From the NCBI GenBank assembly GCA_003447515.1, contig DLZA01000060.1, positions 1,160 to 14,868 of the forward strand: a DNA stretch of 13,709 nt, in the 5' to 3' direction. Source of the stretch: Paracoccaceae bacterium (GTDB taxonomy: Bacteria > Pseudomonadota > Alphaproteobacteria > Rhodobacterales > Rhodobacteraceae). Each line of letters starts with the position of its first letter. The stretch's first letter is position 1. The notes under the pieces are model-generated. The model saw only the letters and a program-made list of their open reading frames with translations, was not told where the DNA came from and made no database searches. Positions 13,425 through 13,709 of this stretch are shown one piece after another. The position numbers were made by a program, and so were the translations under genes.

Positions 13425-13709
13425 TCAAGTTGACGCTGAGTTATAAATCACCGGCATTTTGCCCTTCCATGTGTTCCACGTTTTGTCGGAATTGATCAGC
13501 TTGGCCATAAAGTGCGCGACGTTGATGCGACTGGTAGTTCCGGCATCAAATATAGCGCTTCGAGTTGGTGACTCGAAAATCTTATAGTTTGTCACTTCAG
13601 TTTCATCGATTAGCCCGTCAGGACGGACAGCGACCCATTGTATTTGCGGATGGTTCTGACCAATTTTCGTGCGCAAGTAGTTAGCGGCTTTTTCGTTATC
13701 GACGTGAGG
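13425..13709 (-). CDS. NAD(P)-binding SDR/epimerase-like protein, C-terminal part (cut by window edge)
   Basis: The frame is open from the window edge through 13425 and gives about 94 residues of a C-terminus. Visible text includes PHVDNEKAANYLRTKI, then WVAVRPDGLIDE, KIFESPTRSAIF, TSRINVAHFMAKLI and KGKMPVIYN. The 'RPDGL', 'ESP.R' and 'SR.NVA.FM..L' elements are those of atypical short-chain dehydrogenase/NAD(P)H-binding epimerase-like proteins, after the Rossmann portion. The nucleotide-binding GxxGxxG motif and catalytic residues would be outside the window, so the reaction cannot be stated. It is on the same strand as the other metabolic genes but separated from them by about 480 non-coding bases, so it is probably an independent unit. 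Confidence 0.82.
   Translation of the reverse strand, partial: PHVDNEKAANYLRTKIGQNHPQIQWVAVRPDGLIDETEVTNYKIFESPTRSAIFDAGTTSRINVAHFMAKLINSDKTWNTWKGKMPVIYNSAST

Noticed and set aside
1..13709. CRISPR arrays, insertion sequences, tRNA or rRNA genes
   Set aside because: No regularly spaced direct repeats, transposase-like frames with terminal repeats, or tRNA/rRNA-like segments were seen on either strand.

Overview
The window looks like part of the chromosome of a marine-type alphaproteobacterium, most plausibly a member of the Rhodobacterales with moderate GC. This rests on the gene style: a PotABCD-class importer, an IclR regulator, a CaiB/BaiF CoA-transferase, tightly overlapping start/stop codons, and a base composition near 50% GC by eye. 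Taxonomy is inference; no rRNA or tRNA is present.

Layout, with most genes on the minus strand. (a) 1-5752 is one tightly overlapped minus-strand operon read from 5752 towards 1. It begins with three degenerate members of the ureohydrolase (arginase/agmatinase) fold, continues with a metal-ligand-complete agmatinase-like enzyme, an unrecognised Trp-rich 230-residue protein, an aldehyde dehydrogenase, and a CaiB/BaiF CoA-transferase cut by the window edge. Every junction overlaps by 1, 4 or 8 bases. (b) 5838-6545 is a divergent plus-strand IclR-family regulator. It shares an 85-base control region with the operon, in which the two proposed -10 boxes overlap and two small palindromes lie. (c) 10473-6554 is a second minus-strand operon for a polyamine-class ABC importer: binding protein, stem-loop, ATPase, permease, permease. 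(d) 12810-10924 is a third unit: a second binding protein of the same length and very similar sequence, followed by an alpha/beta hydrolase. (e) 12941-13424 is non-coding with notable inverted repeats. (f) The right edge holds the C-terminal part of an NAD(P)-binding SDR-like protein.

How it may fit together (inference): the importer, served by two alternative binding proteins, brings in a guanidino or polyamine-like compound. The ureohydrolase group removes urea or a related group, the aldehyde dehydrogenase oxidises a semialdehyde to an acid, and the CoA-transferase activates the acid. The IclR protein is the obvious candidate regulator. The two binding-protein promoters carry the same -35/-10 spacing and the same GAAA-N5-TTTC dyad just after the -10 box, which suggests co-regulation.

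The most striking item is the run of four ureohydrolase-fold genes. One retains all canonical manganese ligands, while three have lost most of them but are intact, overlap one another, and share a common E-to-G change. This looks like a possible hetero-oligomeric hydrolase with pseudoenzyme subunits.
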